DNA of 64,000 bases from Bacillus rhizoplanae (GCF_917563915.1 NZ_CAKJTI010000011.1:32219-96218), one strand, 5' to 3'. Counted from the first letter of the stretch, positions 8,078-16,904 are shown. The notes: a model not told the origin generated them from the letters alone. Program-made: numbers and translations.

Positions 8078-10176
8078 TCACATTCATATCTATATACTTC
8101 TTTTCCATAGCCGCGATCAATAACAACCATTTCGTTCGGATATAACGTTTTATACTCGCGTCCTGCTTCTTCATCTGTTAGGACCATACCATCAATCACC
8201 ATGCCTGGTACTTGAGAATCTTTCGTAACAAATATAGATTTTGAGCCTTTTTTTGCAATAAACGTAACAGATTGCACTGTTTTCCGCTCCGCTCGAAATG
8301 GAATACCAAAATAATGATTCCACCATTTCGTTCGCAGTGGCTCTGGTTCAGATTTATATAACCAATCTTCCGCAATAGATTGATCCCATTCATAATACAT
8401 AAGCGCTTTCCTATGAAAACGCGGGCGAACTATCCATCCAACAACAAGAATCGTAATAATGAATAAGATTATACTAAATGGTAAAACGAACTGAAAAATG
8501 GTCGCATAACGCTCTAAAAAAGGAACGTCAATAATAGACAACGAAATTTGTTTACTAGCTTTTTGCGATTGTGAATCTCGTAATGTGATGGTAGCTTCTA
8601 TGATGCCAGTATCTGTAAAATTAAACGTGTTGGAGTAATAAGGACGAGGATATACATATATTTGTTTTCTATTTTGCTTTAGTTCATAGTTGATAGATTT
8701 ATGAAATGTAATAGTAGCCGTTTTCAACAATTCCCTTACTTCTGCTTCTGACATTGATTCTTCATTTAGTAGTGGTTGTATAATAAATGGTGCGCTATGC
8801 TCTAAATTTGTTACTTTTTCTTTATAATTCGTTGTAACAACTTTTAATGATAGTTTTGGTTTTGGAACGGATTGAATGTGGAATTCTTTCGTTTGGCGAT
8901 AAAACCCTTTTATATTCATGTGCACATTTCCATGCACCGCGTCTCTCCCTATTTTTGTTTCATAGTAGAAGACTTTTCGTTTCCCATCCCATTGCATCGA
9001 ATGCATTTGATTATTTATTTCTATTTGAGCAGTAAAATATGAAGCATCTACCGGTACATTTGTTGGTTTTGCTTCTATAATTGCTGTTTGATTTTCATAG
9101 ATTTGTTCTGTTTCTTTTTTCGGGTCCTTTCCTTTTTCATATATGGAAACGGTATAATCTAATGCTGGTTCTACTAGTACTTTCATATTTTCCTTTGTCA
9201 CTGCTTGATCAATTTCTACCATATATGTTCCTGGTTCCATTACAGCATTGTTTTTAGGCATAATATGAGTAATTCCACCATATAATCCCATTCCCGCCGG
9301 TGCTTGAATCGAAAATCTCGATTGTAAATTGAGTGATCCTTGTATATTTTGGACACGATACGGTATGTTCTGAGAAGATTGACCAACAAGCGTAATTCGT
9401 TTTAACGGAAATGGTGTTGTAATTTCAATCTTGTTTCCTACTATATTTGTTTTTACCGCTTCTTCTACTGATGAAAATGGATCACGATTCGCTATTAAAG
9501 CAGCAGCTTGGTTGACGCTGTGGATAACACCATCTTCTCCACTTGTGGGGAACACGATTCCATTTATCTGTTGTTTCCAAATAACTTTAAAGACGTTCAT
9601 TTGTGCTTGTTCTTGCGCCCCTAAATTTTCTTCCATTGTAATTAATACTGCATGTAAAGAAATATTTTTTTCTTCCATTTCTTTTTTAAAAGTACTGAGC
9701 GTTTCCGAAATCCTTTTTTTCCCACTATCATCTTGTTTTTCTAGCTCATTAAACGCTCCATCTGTTAGAATAATAAGCCAAAATTCACGATTGGCATTTT
9801 CCTGAGCTTGCCTCTTAATAGATTGGATAGCTGTTTCCACCGATTGAAAAGGTGTGTTAACATGTTCATTCCATTTTTGAATCTTTTCAATTTCCTCTTG
9901 CCGTTTGTTATTTGCTAGAGAAACTGTTATTTCTTGCGATGGATGACTCATTGGTACATAGGAAAACGTATCTTTTTCATCTAACAATGCAATCAAACTT
10001 TGCAATGCATAATTTGCATACTTCCAGCGATCATTATTACGCATACTACCAGAATCATCATACACAAGTGAAACAACACGCTGCCTCGCTTCTTCTCCTT
10101 TCGCTAAACTAGAAAAAGGACAAATACATATGAGTAGTAAAAACAAAATAGATGTGGCTATGATTCGAATATGCAT
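8074..10176 (-). CDS. Membrane-anchored von Willebrand factor A protein, 700 residues
   Basis: Residues 1-25 form a signal peptide ending FSSLAKG. The vWA domain (about 34-235) opens with VSLVYDDSGSM, giving the MIDAS residues D40, S42 and S44, and later has ILTDGAFNE for the second metal-binding Asp. The middle resembles beta-sandwich segments. A single membrane helix near residues 560-590 (FQFVLPFSIILFIITILVV) leaves about 110 residues in the cytosol. The vWA domain would therefore sit outside and the tail inside, where it could meet the tubulin-like protein encoded next. Substrate or partner is unknown. Its stop codon is the TAA within bcr1's terminal repeat. Confidence 0.8.
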   Translation of the reverse strand: MHIRIIATSILFLLLICICPFSSLAKGEEARQRVVSLVYDDSGSMRNNDRWKYANYALQSLIALLDEKDTFSYVPMSHPSQEITVSLANNKRQEEIEKIQKWNEHVNTPFQSVETAIQSIKRQAQENANREFWLIILTDGAFNELEKQDDSGKKRISETLSTFKKEMEEKNISLHAVLITMEENLGAQEQAQMNVFKVIWKQQINGIVFPTSGEDGVIHSVNQAAALIANRDPFSSVEEAVKTNIVGNKIEITTPFPLKRITLVGQSSQNIPYRVQNIQGSLNLQSRFSIQAPAGMGLYGGITHIMPKNNAVMEPGTYMVEIDQAVTKENMKVLVEPALDYTVSIYEKGKDPKKETEQIYENQTAIIEAKPTNVPVDASYFTAQIEINNQMHSMQWDGKRKVFYYETKIGRDAVHGNVHMNIKGFYRQTKEFHIQSVPKPKLSLKVVTTNYKEKVTNLEHSAPFIIQPLLNEESMSEAEVRELLKTATITFHKSINYELKQNRKQIYVYPRPYYSNTFNFTDTGIIEATITLRDSQSQKASKQISLSIIDVPFLERYATIFQFVLPFSIILFIITILVVGWIVRPRFHRKALMYYEWDQSIAEDWLYKSEPEPLRTKWWNHYFGIPFRAERKTVQSVTFIAKKGSKSIFVTKDSQVPGMVIDGMVLTDEEAGREYKTLYPNEMVVIDRGYGKEVYRYECE

Positions 10177-10179
10177 GTT

Positions 10180-10545
10180 GAAGCTTCGCCACCTTTGTAG
10201 ACAAATTCCTATGTTTAAACTTATGAGAAGAAATACAAGATATGACTTGTATTTCGAAAAACGAATGAGAGTATAATATTATTATGTAAACTATTATTTA
10301 ATAAAAAACTGCTCATTTGCAGTTTTTTATTTTCTTCTAACTTTCATCACAATTTGCTTTCTCACCCAATATTTTTGCCACTTCTCATTAAAGTACATTT
10401 CAACTTCCTATGCCCTATATATCCGGTTTTAATTATATTCGTTTCTATAGAGTAATGAAAAACTGACATTTATACTTTAGAGTTTGTATGTAATAGTAAT
10501 AACCAAAGCTCCGCTCTATAATTTATTGTAGTTTACATAATTAAA
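10180..10545. other. Intergenic region with one hairpin
   Basis: This gap holds AAAAACTGC-TCATTT-GCAGTTTTT at about 10302-10331, which looks like a bidirectional terminator. I see no ORF or recognisable RNA. Upstream promoter elements of the vWA operon should lie between 10177 and 10300 but none is clear enough to name. Confidence 0.5.
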
Positions 10546-11583
10546 TTATTTTAACTTTAGTATATTTTTTAGATTTTCATAAGATATCGCCTCTAATTTT
10601 CTTTTTCCTCTACCTTCTATCGTTTCTGCCATACATAAAGCATTCCAAATCGCCTCTTCTACGGCTTCAATTGTCATTGCAAATAAATGAGAAATTTCTT
10701 TCCCATCTTCACGCAAAAAGTGATACTGTAATGATTCTGTAGTCGGCGTATGAGAAATACGATGTGCTGTTGAAAAGGCAATCACAATATCCCCGCTCCC
10801 ATGCGCTCCGTAAGAACCCGCCTTTGCAAGTCCAAAAGTTGCTCGCTTTGCTATGCGATGTAATTGTCTATCACTTAACGGCGCATCGGTTGCTATAACA
10901 ATCATGATAGAGCCATCTGGCAAAGTTTCTTCGTTCTCTTTTTGAATATATAAATCTTCTTTTCTCCCAAAATTCGTAACAACTAGAACCCCCACTGTAT
11001 ACGTATCTTTTGTAAAAGTTATTATGCGTGAGCTTGTACCAATTCCGCCTTTATATCCAAAACACGCCATTCCCGTACCAGCTCCCACACATCCTTCTTC
11101 CACTGGGCCATTCTTTGCGTTTGTAATGGCCTCAATTGCATGCTGGGACCTTACATAAAGCGTTCGAATGTCATGTAAGTATCCATCATTACATTCTCCA
11201 ACAACAATGTTTACAGTTCCAGTTGTATCACCAATTTCCTCATTCCGCTCTAGCATATATCGTAATGTCCCTTCTAATACCGGAGCAACTGCAAATGTAT
11301 TGGACAGCATAATCGGACTTTCAAGTACACCAAGTTCTTGTATTTGGATGGTTCCAATCGTTTTTCCAAAGCCATTAATAATATAAGAACTAGCGAATAC
11401 TTTTTCACGAAACATATTTCCATCATGCGGTAAAATCACCGTGACACCAGTACGAATATGCATTTCTTCCTTCAAAGTAACATGCCCTACTAAGACACCT
11501 TCTACATCAGTAATGGCATTCCATTTTCCAACATCATATCTTCCAACTTTGATTCCTAATTCACGTAACCGTACTCGCTTCAT
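10546..11583 (-). CDS. P1-family peptidase (DmpA/BapA-like aminopeptidase)
   Basis: A 345-residue Ntn-type hydrolase of the L-aminopeptidase D-esterase (DmpA) family. Members cleave themselves at a Gly-Ser bond so that the new N-terminal Ser acts as nucleophile; here that pair is most likely G224-S225 in LPDGSIMIVIATDAPL. Other conserved parts are NAITDVEGVLVGH near residue 22, GAGTGM near 168 and GGIGTSSR near 179. It has no signal peptide and so is probably cytosolic. Natural substrates are uncertain. It lies downstream of a 111-residue gene, with a terminator between them. Confidence 0.88.
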   Translation of the reverse strand: MKRVRLRELGIKVGRYDVGKWNAITDVEGVLVGHVTLKEEMHIRTGVTVILPHDGNMFREKVFASSYIINGFGKTIGTIQIQELGVLESPIMLSNTFAVAPVLEGTLRYMLERNEEIGDTTGTVNIVVGECNDGYLHDIRTLYVRSQHAIEAITNAKNGPVEEGCVGAGTGMACFGYKGGIGTSSRIITFTKDTYTVGVLVVTNFGRKEDLYIQKENEETLPDGSIMIVIATDAPLSDRQLHRIAKRATFGLAKAGSYGAHGSGDIVIAFSTAHRISHTPTTESLQYHFLREDGKEISHLFAMTIEAVEEAIWNALCMAETIEGRGKRKLEAISYENLKNILKLK

Positions 11584-11625
11584 ACTTTCACCTTTTTCTT
11601 AATTTTCTATCTTTTATTATAACAA

Positions 11626-11656
11626 AAATGAGAGTGCTATCTGTATGCACTCTCAT
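11626..11656 (-). terminator. Terminator between the 111-residue gene and P1 peptidase
   Basis: ATGAGAGTGC and GCACTCTCAT make a 10-bp stem with a 9-base loop; the minus strand continues TTTTGTTATAATAAAAG. The stem overlaps the stop codon of the upstream gene. Confidence 0.75.
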
Positions 11657-11988
11657 TGTTTTACGTATATTTCTACAACTGGATTTTCTTTGTGATCAGC
11701 ATGAAGACGAATGTTACTTTCTTTTACATTATAGATATCCGCCAATAGTAATACTGTTAATATGTTAGGAAATTTGCTATCTGTGCCATATTTTCGTTCA
11801 AGTGCTTCCTTATATTCGAACGCAAGATCTCCTTGGATATATGTATACACTTCAAATCCATCTTGTAAATCACAGACAATACTATCAATAATATCTGCTC
11901 CAACTTGACGTGTCATTTCTTTTCGTAGTGCATCTGTCAATGCATCCCATGATATTTCGTACGTTTGAAATGTATCTGAATGATTCAT
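11653..11988 (-). CDS. Hypothetical protein, 111 residues
   Basis: A soluble acidic protein starting MNHSDTFQTYEISWDALTDA, with no signal peptide, membrane helix or motif I recognise. The ATG at 11988 has AAGGAG eight bases upstream, which makes it a convincing gene. It lies before a terminator and the P1 peptidase, so co-transcription beyond read-through is unlikely. A degenerate bcr1 end lies in its upstream region. Confidence 0.65.
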   Translation of the reverse strand: MNHSDTFQTYEISWDALTDALRKEMTRQVGADIIDSIVCDLQDGFEVYTYIQGDLAFEYKEALERKYGTDSKFPNILTVLLLADIYNVKESNIRLHADHKENPVVEIYVKQ

Positions 11989-12002
11989 TTTTTTCGCTCC
12001 TT

Positions 12003-12030
12003 TTTATCTCACTCTAACAGGGAGTAGGAT
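12003..12030 (-). repeat. Degenerate bcr1 left end
   Basis: TTTATCTCACTCTAACAGGG followed by AGTAGGA resembles the bcr1 left end TTTATCCCGCATTAACGGG with several substitutions. No right end is visible nearby. Confidence 0.4.
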
Positions 12031-12165
12031 TTTTCATTACTAGAAAACAGTCCTTCCCTATCATTCCCGTTTTTCACCGCAATTATGATGGCATAGACAA
12101 ACGTACAAGCCACTCTTGTCCCTTTATCATATCGTAATATTGGAAAGAGAAAGGAGCGAAATTAT

Positions 12166-12543
12166 ATGTATTCTCATCAGCATTATCATACATGTCGGCG
12201 ATATTATGGGCGAGTCGTACGTATTGAAGATTATGAAGGCAATATCCATATTGGAAAAATTGTTGATATAACGGATGAATCGGTATGGATTGAACCCGTT
12301 CATCGCAAGCGATTTGACCACGGGTTTGGCTATGGTGGCGGTGGCGGCTGTGATTTCTGCGGTGGTTTAGGTGAATGTAACAATTGTGGATTTGGATTTG
12401 ATGGACGTAGATCTGGTAGATCTGGTAGATGTGATAGATGTGGATTTGATGAATGTAGATGTGGATTTGGTGGATTTGGGGCCGTTGAACTTGGTTTTGG
12501 ATTTATTTTCGGTATTGCATTAGCTGCTTTATTTTTCATTTAA
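12166..12543 (+). CDS. Gly/Cys-rich protein with N-terminal SH3-like start and C-terminal helix
   Basis: A 125-residue protein of unknown family. Residues 1-50 contain YYGRVVRIEDYEGNIHIGKI, which could form a small beta-barrel. Residues 50-100 are Gly-rich with CDFCGGLGECNNCGF and CDRCGFDECRCGF, i.e. four CxxC pairs or near-pairs that could bind zinc. Residues 105-125 are hydrophobic (FGFIFGIALAALFFI), likely a membrane tail. AAAGGAG precedes the ATG. The composition recalls spore-surface or membrane-anchored DnaJ-type zinc fingers, but I assign no function. Confidence 0.6.
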   Translation: MYSHQHYHTCRRYYGRVVRIEDYEGNIHIGKIVDITDESVWIEPVHRKRFDHGFGYGGGGGCDFCGGLGECNNCGFGFDGRRSGRSGRCDRCGFDECRCGFGGFGAVELGFGFIFGIALAALFFI

Positions 12544-12573
12544 AAAAAGCCAACATATTGTTGGCTTTTTTTA
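12543..12573 (+). terminator. Terminator after the Gly/Cys-rich gene
   Basis: AAAAAAGCCAACA and TGTTGGCTTTTTT form a 13-bp stem with a 3-base loop, so it may work in both directions. Confidence 0.85.
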
Positions 12574-12586
12574 ATAAATTTACGGG

Positions 12587-12622
12587 GAATGAAGTTCACC
12601 ATTAATCAAAGTTTCACTTTAT
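12587..12622 (-). repeat. bcr1 right-end fragment overlapping a stop codon
   Basis: The end reads CAAAGTTTCACTTTAT, matching the bcr1 right end GGAAGTTTCACTTTAT. The final TTTAT at 12618-12622 contains the TAA stop of the methyltransferase gene. The rest is eroded. Confidence 0.6.
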
Positions 12623-13338
12623 TTTTGACAAATAAAAATTCGGTGCCCTAATATATGCTTGTATTGATGTGAAATATGTTCATGCGCAATCCATGCATTA
12701 TACAAATCTTGTGAAATAATATCCGATATATCCCACTCTGGTTCTTCTACATGTGCAGAAATCGTTGCTGCAATGGTTCCGCCTCCAAGTACACGTACTG
12801 TTGTAAAATTTGCTTGTTTAAAGAGTACAATCCATTCTTGCGCTGTTAACAGCTGCTCCATTCCATATAAAGTTAATATATTTTTTTCCTCATGCAATGG
12901 TAAGTGTTGCTCGATTACCAATTCAATAACAAGCAGCATCCCATTACATTGTAATACACGATAACATTCATCTATCGATTTCCTTTTATTTGTAAATGCA
13001 AGAACGGACTCTCCTAATACAATATGAAACATTTCATCACGAAACGGTAGTGCCTCTACACTCCCTGCAATGAGCTCAATATTTACTCCATCCTTATACC
13101 ATCTTTTCTTTGCTTTTTCAATCATCGTTTCATTTATTTCAACTGCACTTACAATAGAGCCATACTGTTTTGCAATATAGGAAGCTGTCCTGCCTGTTCC
13201 ACAACCAATCTCTAATAATTTTGTATGCTGTCCTAATGAAAGCTGCGCTAACAATTGCTTTGTTAACGTAAAACCTCCCGGATGTGCACTGCCAATACCA
13301 AACGCTGCTAGGAAATCTAAATAAGAATATTGTTTCAT
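12619..13338 (-). CDS. Class I SAM-dependent methyltransferase
   Basis: A 239-residue Rossmann-fold methyltransferase. Motif I is LLEIGCGTGRTA (residues ~41-52), followed by AVEINETMIEKAKKR (motif post I), EALPFRDEMFHIVLGESVLAF (motif II/III) and the UbiE-like ECYRVLQCNGMLLVIELV. The methyl acceptor is unknown. I use ATG 13338 because AAGGAG lies six bases before it; an ATG two codons earlier directly abuts the ribosome site. It is a single gene and its stop lies in a bcr1 fragment. Confidence 0.85.
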   Translation of the reverse strand: MKQYSYLDFLAAFGIGSAHPGGFTLTKQLLAQLSLGQHTKLLEIGCGTGRTASYIAKQYGSIVSAVEINETMIEKAKKRWYKDGVNIELIAGSVEALPFRDEMFHIVLGESVLAFTNKRKSIDECYRVLQCNGMLLVIELVIEQHLPLHEEKNILTLYGMEQLLTAQEWIVLFKQANFTTVRVLGGGTIAATISAHVEEPEWDISDIISQDLYNAWIAHEHISHQYKHILGHRIFICQK

Positions 13339-13350
13339 ATCCATCTCCTT

Positions 13351-13415
13351 CTATCTCACATTTAACGGGCATATTCAGAAAAACAAAGGATATAGATAGA
13401 AGATTTCTGCCCGGA
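13351..13415 (-). repeat. Degenerate bcr1-like sequence
   Basis: TATCTCACATTTAACGGGCA resembles the bcr1 left end and TTTCTGCCCGGAAAAAC the internal CTGCCCGTAAAAGC. It is too diverged to place the ends. Confidence 0.3.
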
Positions 13416-13444
13416 AAAACTTAATTAGTAGGATTGACTATCAT

Positions 13445-13478
13445 AAATGACAACATTCATTAATGATAGTTGTCATTT
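13445..13478. promoter_or_regulatory. 10-bp inverted repeat upstream of methyltransferase gene
   Basis: AAATGACAAC and GTTGTCATTT are perfect arms around 14 bases. It lies between the oppA terminator and the methyltransferase start, where a repressor operator would be expected. No regulator is assigned. Confidence 0.4.
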
Positions 13479-13528
13479 ATTGTAGTACTGCATATGTATT
13501 CATTACACTTCAAAATGTGCACATAGAG

Positions 13529-13558
13529 AAAGAGGATACGTTACCGCATCCTCTTTTT
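13529..13558 (-). terminator. Terminator after oppA
   Basis: AAAGAGGAT and ATCCTCTTT make a 9-bp stem just past the oppA stop codon. The minus-strand T tract after it is short. Confidence 0.6.
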
Positions 13559-13564
13559 AAATAA

Positions 13565-15271
13565 TTATTTATCTTCTTTTTCAGTGATATATGTCCACTT
13601 GTAGCTGAAATCACCACCAACATTATGCTTAATAATGTTGTGTACAGTTGGACGTTGTAAGTAAGAAGTTCCACGTTGGTACAGCGGTGCAATTGCAGCA
13701 TCATCAAGTAACATCTTCTCAGCTTTCGCAAGTTGTTCCCAACGAGTTTTCTCTTGTGTTAATAATTCTGTTTTACCTTTTTTAACAATGTCATCGTACT
13801 CTTTATTTGAGTAACTCATTTGGTTATGAGAGTTTGTTGTTTCAAACATATCGATGTATGTCATTGGATCTGCATAGTCAGGACCCCAACCAGCGTAAGA
13901 GATATCAAAGTCTTGATCTGTTTCTAGTTTTAGTTTTTGCTTAAATGGTTGATTTTTCAAGTTAATTTTTAAGCCTGGTAAGTTTTTCTCTAATTGCTCT
14001 TTTAAGTACTCACCAATTTTCTTCGCATTATCAGTATCGTAGTTTAATAATTCAAGTGTTACTTCGTCTTTACCTAACTCTTTCTTCGCTTCATCCCAAA
14101 GTTTTTTCGCTTCTTTCGGATCATATGATACAGATTTTACATCTCCATTGATTTTACGGAAATCTTTATCATCTGGACCTTTTACGAAGTCAGCTGGTAC
14201 AAGATAGTCAGCTGGTTTAGAACCATCATTTAAGATTACATTCGCCAACGCTTGCTTATCGTATGCTTTTGCGATTGCTTGACGAAGTTTCTCATTTTTA
14301 AGCGGCGTGTCTTGTTGTTTCAGACGTTTTTCGTTTAATCGTAAGAAGAATGTAGATGGCTCTAAATAGGTTCCAAATTCATCTTTCTTCGATTTATATT
14401 TATCAACATATTCAGCACTTAAAGCAACGCGATCAGCTTCGCCGCTTTCATATAAGTTAACACGAGTAGATAATTCTTTTACAACGTTAAAGTTGATTTC
14501 GTCTAACTTAACTGTGTTCTTGTCCCAATATTGATCATTTTTCTTCAGCTTCCAACCTTGCTCGTGTTTCCACTCTGTCATAGCGAATGGACCATTGTAT
14601 ACTAGAGTGTCTGCTTCTAAACCGTATTTATCGCCTTTTTCTTTTACAACCTTTTCATTTAACGGATAGAAAGAACCGAATGTTGTTAATTCAATAAAAT
14701 ATGGCACTGGGTTGTCTAATTGCACTTCTAATGTATTGTCATCAACAGCTTTTACACCTAAAGAATCAACTGGTGCTTTGCCTTCGTTGATTGCCTGTGC
14801 ATTTTTCACATCATACATAATAAATGCGTATTCAGCAGCTGTTTTTGGATCTAATAAACGTTGCCATGCAAATACGAAATCTTTCGCTGTTACAGGATCG
14901 CCATTTGACCATTTCGCATCTTTGCGAAGCTTAAACGTATATGTTTTGCCATCATCGCTCTTTTTATACGATTCCGCCATACCTGGAGTTGGTTTTTGGT
15001 CTTTATCCAGGCGATATAATCCTTCCATTACGTTATTTAAAGCAAGGAAAGACACTGCATCTGTTGCTTTAGAAGAGTCCATAGACGGAATCTCTTGCGT
15101 TTCTAGTAAGTTTAACACTTGTTTTGATGCTAACTTACCTTCTGTTTTTTTCTCTTCATTTTTTGGCTCTGTGCTTGCTTTTTTGTCCCCCGACCCTGAA
15201 CATGCTGTTAAAGCCACGCTCATTGCCAACACTGGCGCTACTACAGCTGAGATTTTTTTAATCTTTTTCAT
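13565..15271 (-). CDS. oppA: Oligopeptide ABC transporter substrate-binding lipoprotein
   Basis: A 568-residue SBP family 5 protein. The signal peptide ends in the lipobox LTAC with the lipidated Cys at residue 24, so it is anchored to the outer face of the membrane. The family core appears as VMEGLYRLDKDQKPTPGMAE and KDFVFAWQRLLDPKT. It captures peptides for an Opp permease that is not encoded here, so it is an orphan binding protein of the kind B. cereus carries in several copies. AGGGAGGG precedes the ATG. A CodY-like box lies 74-88 bases upstream of the start. Confidence 0.9.
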   Translation of the reverse strand: MKKIKKISAVVAPVLAMSVALTACSGSGDKKASTEPKNEEKKTEGKLASKQVLNLLETQEIPSMDSSKATDAVSFLALNNVMEGLYRLDKDQKPTPGMAESYKKSDDGKTYTFKLRKDAKWSNGDPVTAKDFVFAWQRLLDPKTAAEYAFIMYDVKNAQAINEGKAPVDSLGVKAVDDNTLEVQLDNPVPYFIELTTFGSFYPLNEKVVKEKGDKYGLEADTLVYNGPFAMTEWKHEQGWKLKKNDQYWDKNTVKLDEINFNVVKELSTRVNLYESGEADRVALSAEYVDKYKSKKDEFGTYLEPSTFFLRLNEKRLKQQDTPLKNEKLRQAIAKAYDKQALANVILNDGSKPADYLVPADFVKGPDDKDFRKINGDVKSVSYDPKEAKKLWDEAKKELGKDEVTLELLNYDTDNAKKIGEYLKEQLEKNLPGLKINLKNQPFKQKLKLETDQDFDISYAGWGPDYADPMTYIDMFETTNSHNQMSYSNKEYDDIVKKGKTELLTQEKTRWEQLAKAEKMLLDDAAIAPLYQRGTSYLQRPTVHNIIKHNVGGDFSYKWTYITEKEDK

Positions 15272-15322
15272 TTTGTACCCTCCCTAATTTTATGTACGAT
15301 ACTACTTGTGAGAAACTTTTTT

Positions 15323-15359
15323 TGATAACTTTATGTTTCTATATAGTTATCAGAAAATT
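15323..15359 (-). promoter_or_regulatory. Inverted repeat and CodY-like box upstream of oppA
   Basis: TGATAACT (15323-15330) and AGTTATCA (15345-15352) are inverted arms. The right arm extends into AGTTATCAGAAAATT (15345-15359), which matches the CodY consensus AATTTTCWGAAAATT at 13 of 15 positions. CodY commonly represses peptide uptake genes when branched-chain amino acids and GTP are plentiful. Confidence 0.45.
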
Positions 15360-16057
15360 TCTATTAATTAATATTCTACTAATTTTTTTGATTTTGTAAA
15401 GTGTTATTATTAAAAAAATTTAAAAAATTATTTTATTACAGTAATATTTATAATCATTCTGTAAAATAACTCAAGAAAAAAGACATCCCTTTACTATGTG
15501 GATGCTTAAATCCTTTTATTTATTACTATTTATTACTATTTTTCCAAAAAAACATATAAAACAATCATTTACAATATATTGCATTCTTATACATATCCTC
15601 TTTATGATTCTTTCATTTTATTCTCTTGTATTTCCAGCAAAACTTTCTCATGTTTTGTCTGACAATTTTATTTTTACTCTTCGTAACAATAGCAACACTC
15701 TTATTATTTCTTACACTATATAATTACGGACTTCTAACATAAAGTGAAACTTCCATCAGTGGAGGTTTTCTTCATCCCCCACTGATGGTTAGTTGAACCA
15801 ATCGGGCTTTTACGGGATAAAGCGATCGATACTAACCAAAAACGCTAATCCTTTTTACAAAATAACTTCCAGTGTGGAAAATCCATCGCCATTAACTGTT
15901 ACTGCATCCTTTCATTATTCTTTATTAAAATTTTGACTTTGTTAAAGAACATTATTGATTTTTCTTATTGAACAAACGGAGCAGGATAGTTAGAAGAAGG
16001 ATTAGGGCATTAAGTATGGAATAAATTTCTTAAATAACAAATAAAGGAGCGTATATA
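15360..16057. other. AT-rich intergenic region
   Basis: Apart from the bcr1 derivative at 15739-15821 I see nothing supported here. A plus-strand frame at 15496-15723 lacks a ribosome site and is low-complexity hydrophobic, so I do not call it a gene. Confidence 0.5.
15739..15821 (+). repeat. bcr1 derivative, 83 bp, right part deleted
   Basis: It starts ATAAAGTGAAACTTCC and ends TTTTACGGGATAAA. The CGGG of the internal TTACGGGCAG is joined to the CGGG of the terminal GCGGGATAAA, again a deletion between short direct repeats. Both ATAAA ends remain. Confidence 0.85.
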
Positions 16058-16546
16058 ATGCATAAAAACGAATATGAATGGGTCAAACAAACTCGAGCCG
16101 TACTTCTTGACTTTTGTAGAGAACTAGAACCAAATGACTTTACTCGCCAAATGGGGTTCGGTTGGCAAAGCGTGCGAGACACACTGGTACACATAGCAGA
16201 CTGTTATAATGCTTGGCTTGGCTCATTTGTTTTATTAAAAACGAAGAAACCACTCACTTCAAAGGAAGACCTGAAACAACTCGGTTTGAACGAAATAAAA
16301 GTACGCTTTGAACATATAGATTCTCTTGTAAATGAGGTATTTGAAGTACTTGCCCATCACATGAATGAGCCGATTCAGAGGGAGATTCCTTGGAGAGAAG
16401 AAGGAGAAACGTTATCAATTACACCTGGTAAATTGCTAACGCATGCAATCACTCACGAATTCCATCACAAGGGACAGATTTCAGCTATGATACGCCAGAT
16501 GGGGTATGAACCTCCAAACACAGATGTGTTAGGAACTAGTGATTAG
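16058..16546 (+). CDS. DinB-family metalloprotein
   Basis: A 162-residue four-helix DinB/YfiT-like protein. The three metal-ligand His positions fit VHIADCYNAW (about residue 47) and HEFHHKGQ (about residue 132). Family members bind Ni/Zn and some are thiol-dependent transferases (bacillithiol S-transferase fold), but the substrate here is unknown. AAAGGAG precedes the ATG. It is a single gene followed by a hairpin terminator about 65 bases on. Confidence 0.85.
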   Translation: MHKNEYEWVKQTRAVLLDFCRELEPNDFTRQMGFGWQSVRDTLVHIADCYNAWLGSFVLLKTKKPLTSKEDLKQLGLNEIKVRFEHIDSLVNEVFEVLAHHMNEPIQREIPWREEGETLSITPGKLLTHAITHEFHHKGQISAMIRQMGYEPPNTDVLGTSD

Positions 16547-16610
16547 GGAGAATACGTGTGGTGCTTCATTTGTTGAAAACAGAAAGTAAAAAGCATGGCA
16601 CCAACATATG

Positions 16611-16638
16611 TGAGGCTGTTTTTAAGCAGCCTTTTTTG
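16611..16638 (+). terminator. Terminator after dinB-like gene
   Basis: AGGCTG and CAGCCT pair around TTTTTAAG-type loop sequence and are followed by TTTTTTG on the plus strand. Confidence 0.65.
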
Positions 16639-16828
16639 TTTGTAATACAACAGAGAGCGAATTCATTCGTCCCTCCCAGCGAATCTGAAAGGTAATTTGA
16701 GGAACCAGAAGATGCAGTGTTTTTAGTTCTTCACATACGAAAAAGTTGATGAATCCGTCTATTTCTTTTTGTACCAAATCAATACTAAAGTTTAACAGAG
16801 CTAAAATTTTAACAATAACATATTTTAT
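16622..16828 (-). pseudogene. C-terminal remnant of an unrecognised gene
   Basis: A 68-codon frame without a start codon, containing SIDLVQKEIDGFINFFV and VPQITFQIRWEGR and ending LQTKKAA before TAA. The composition is protein-like, but no ribosome site or start exists. It reads against the dinB-like gene. I cannot name the parent family. Confidence 0.3.
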
Positions 16829-16904
16829 TTATCAGAAATAAATATTACTATTTTTAAAATACATAAATCATTACAATAATAACTGATTCCAGAAAAAAAC
16901 AAAC

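Noticed and set aside
15496-15723. 75-residue hydrophobic plus-strand frame upstream of the dinB region
   Set aside because: No ribosome site, repeated low-complexity T-rich DNA, and no family resemblance.
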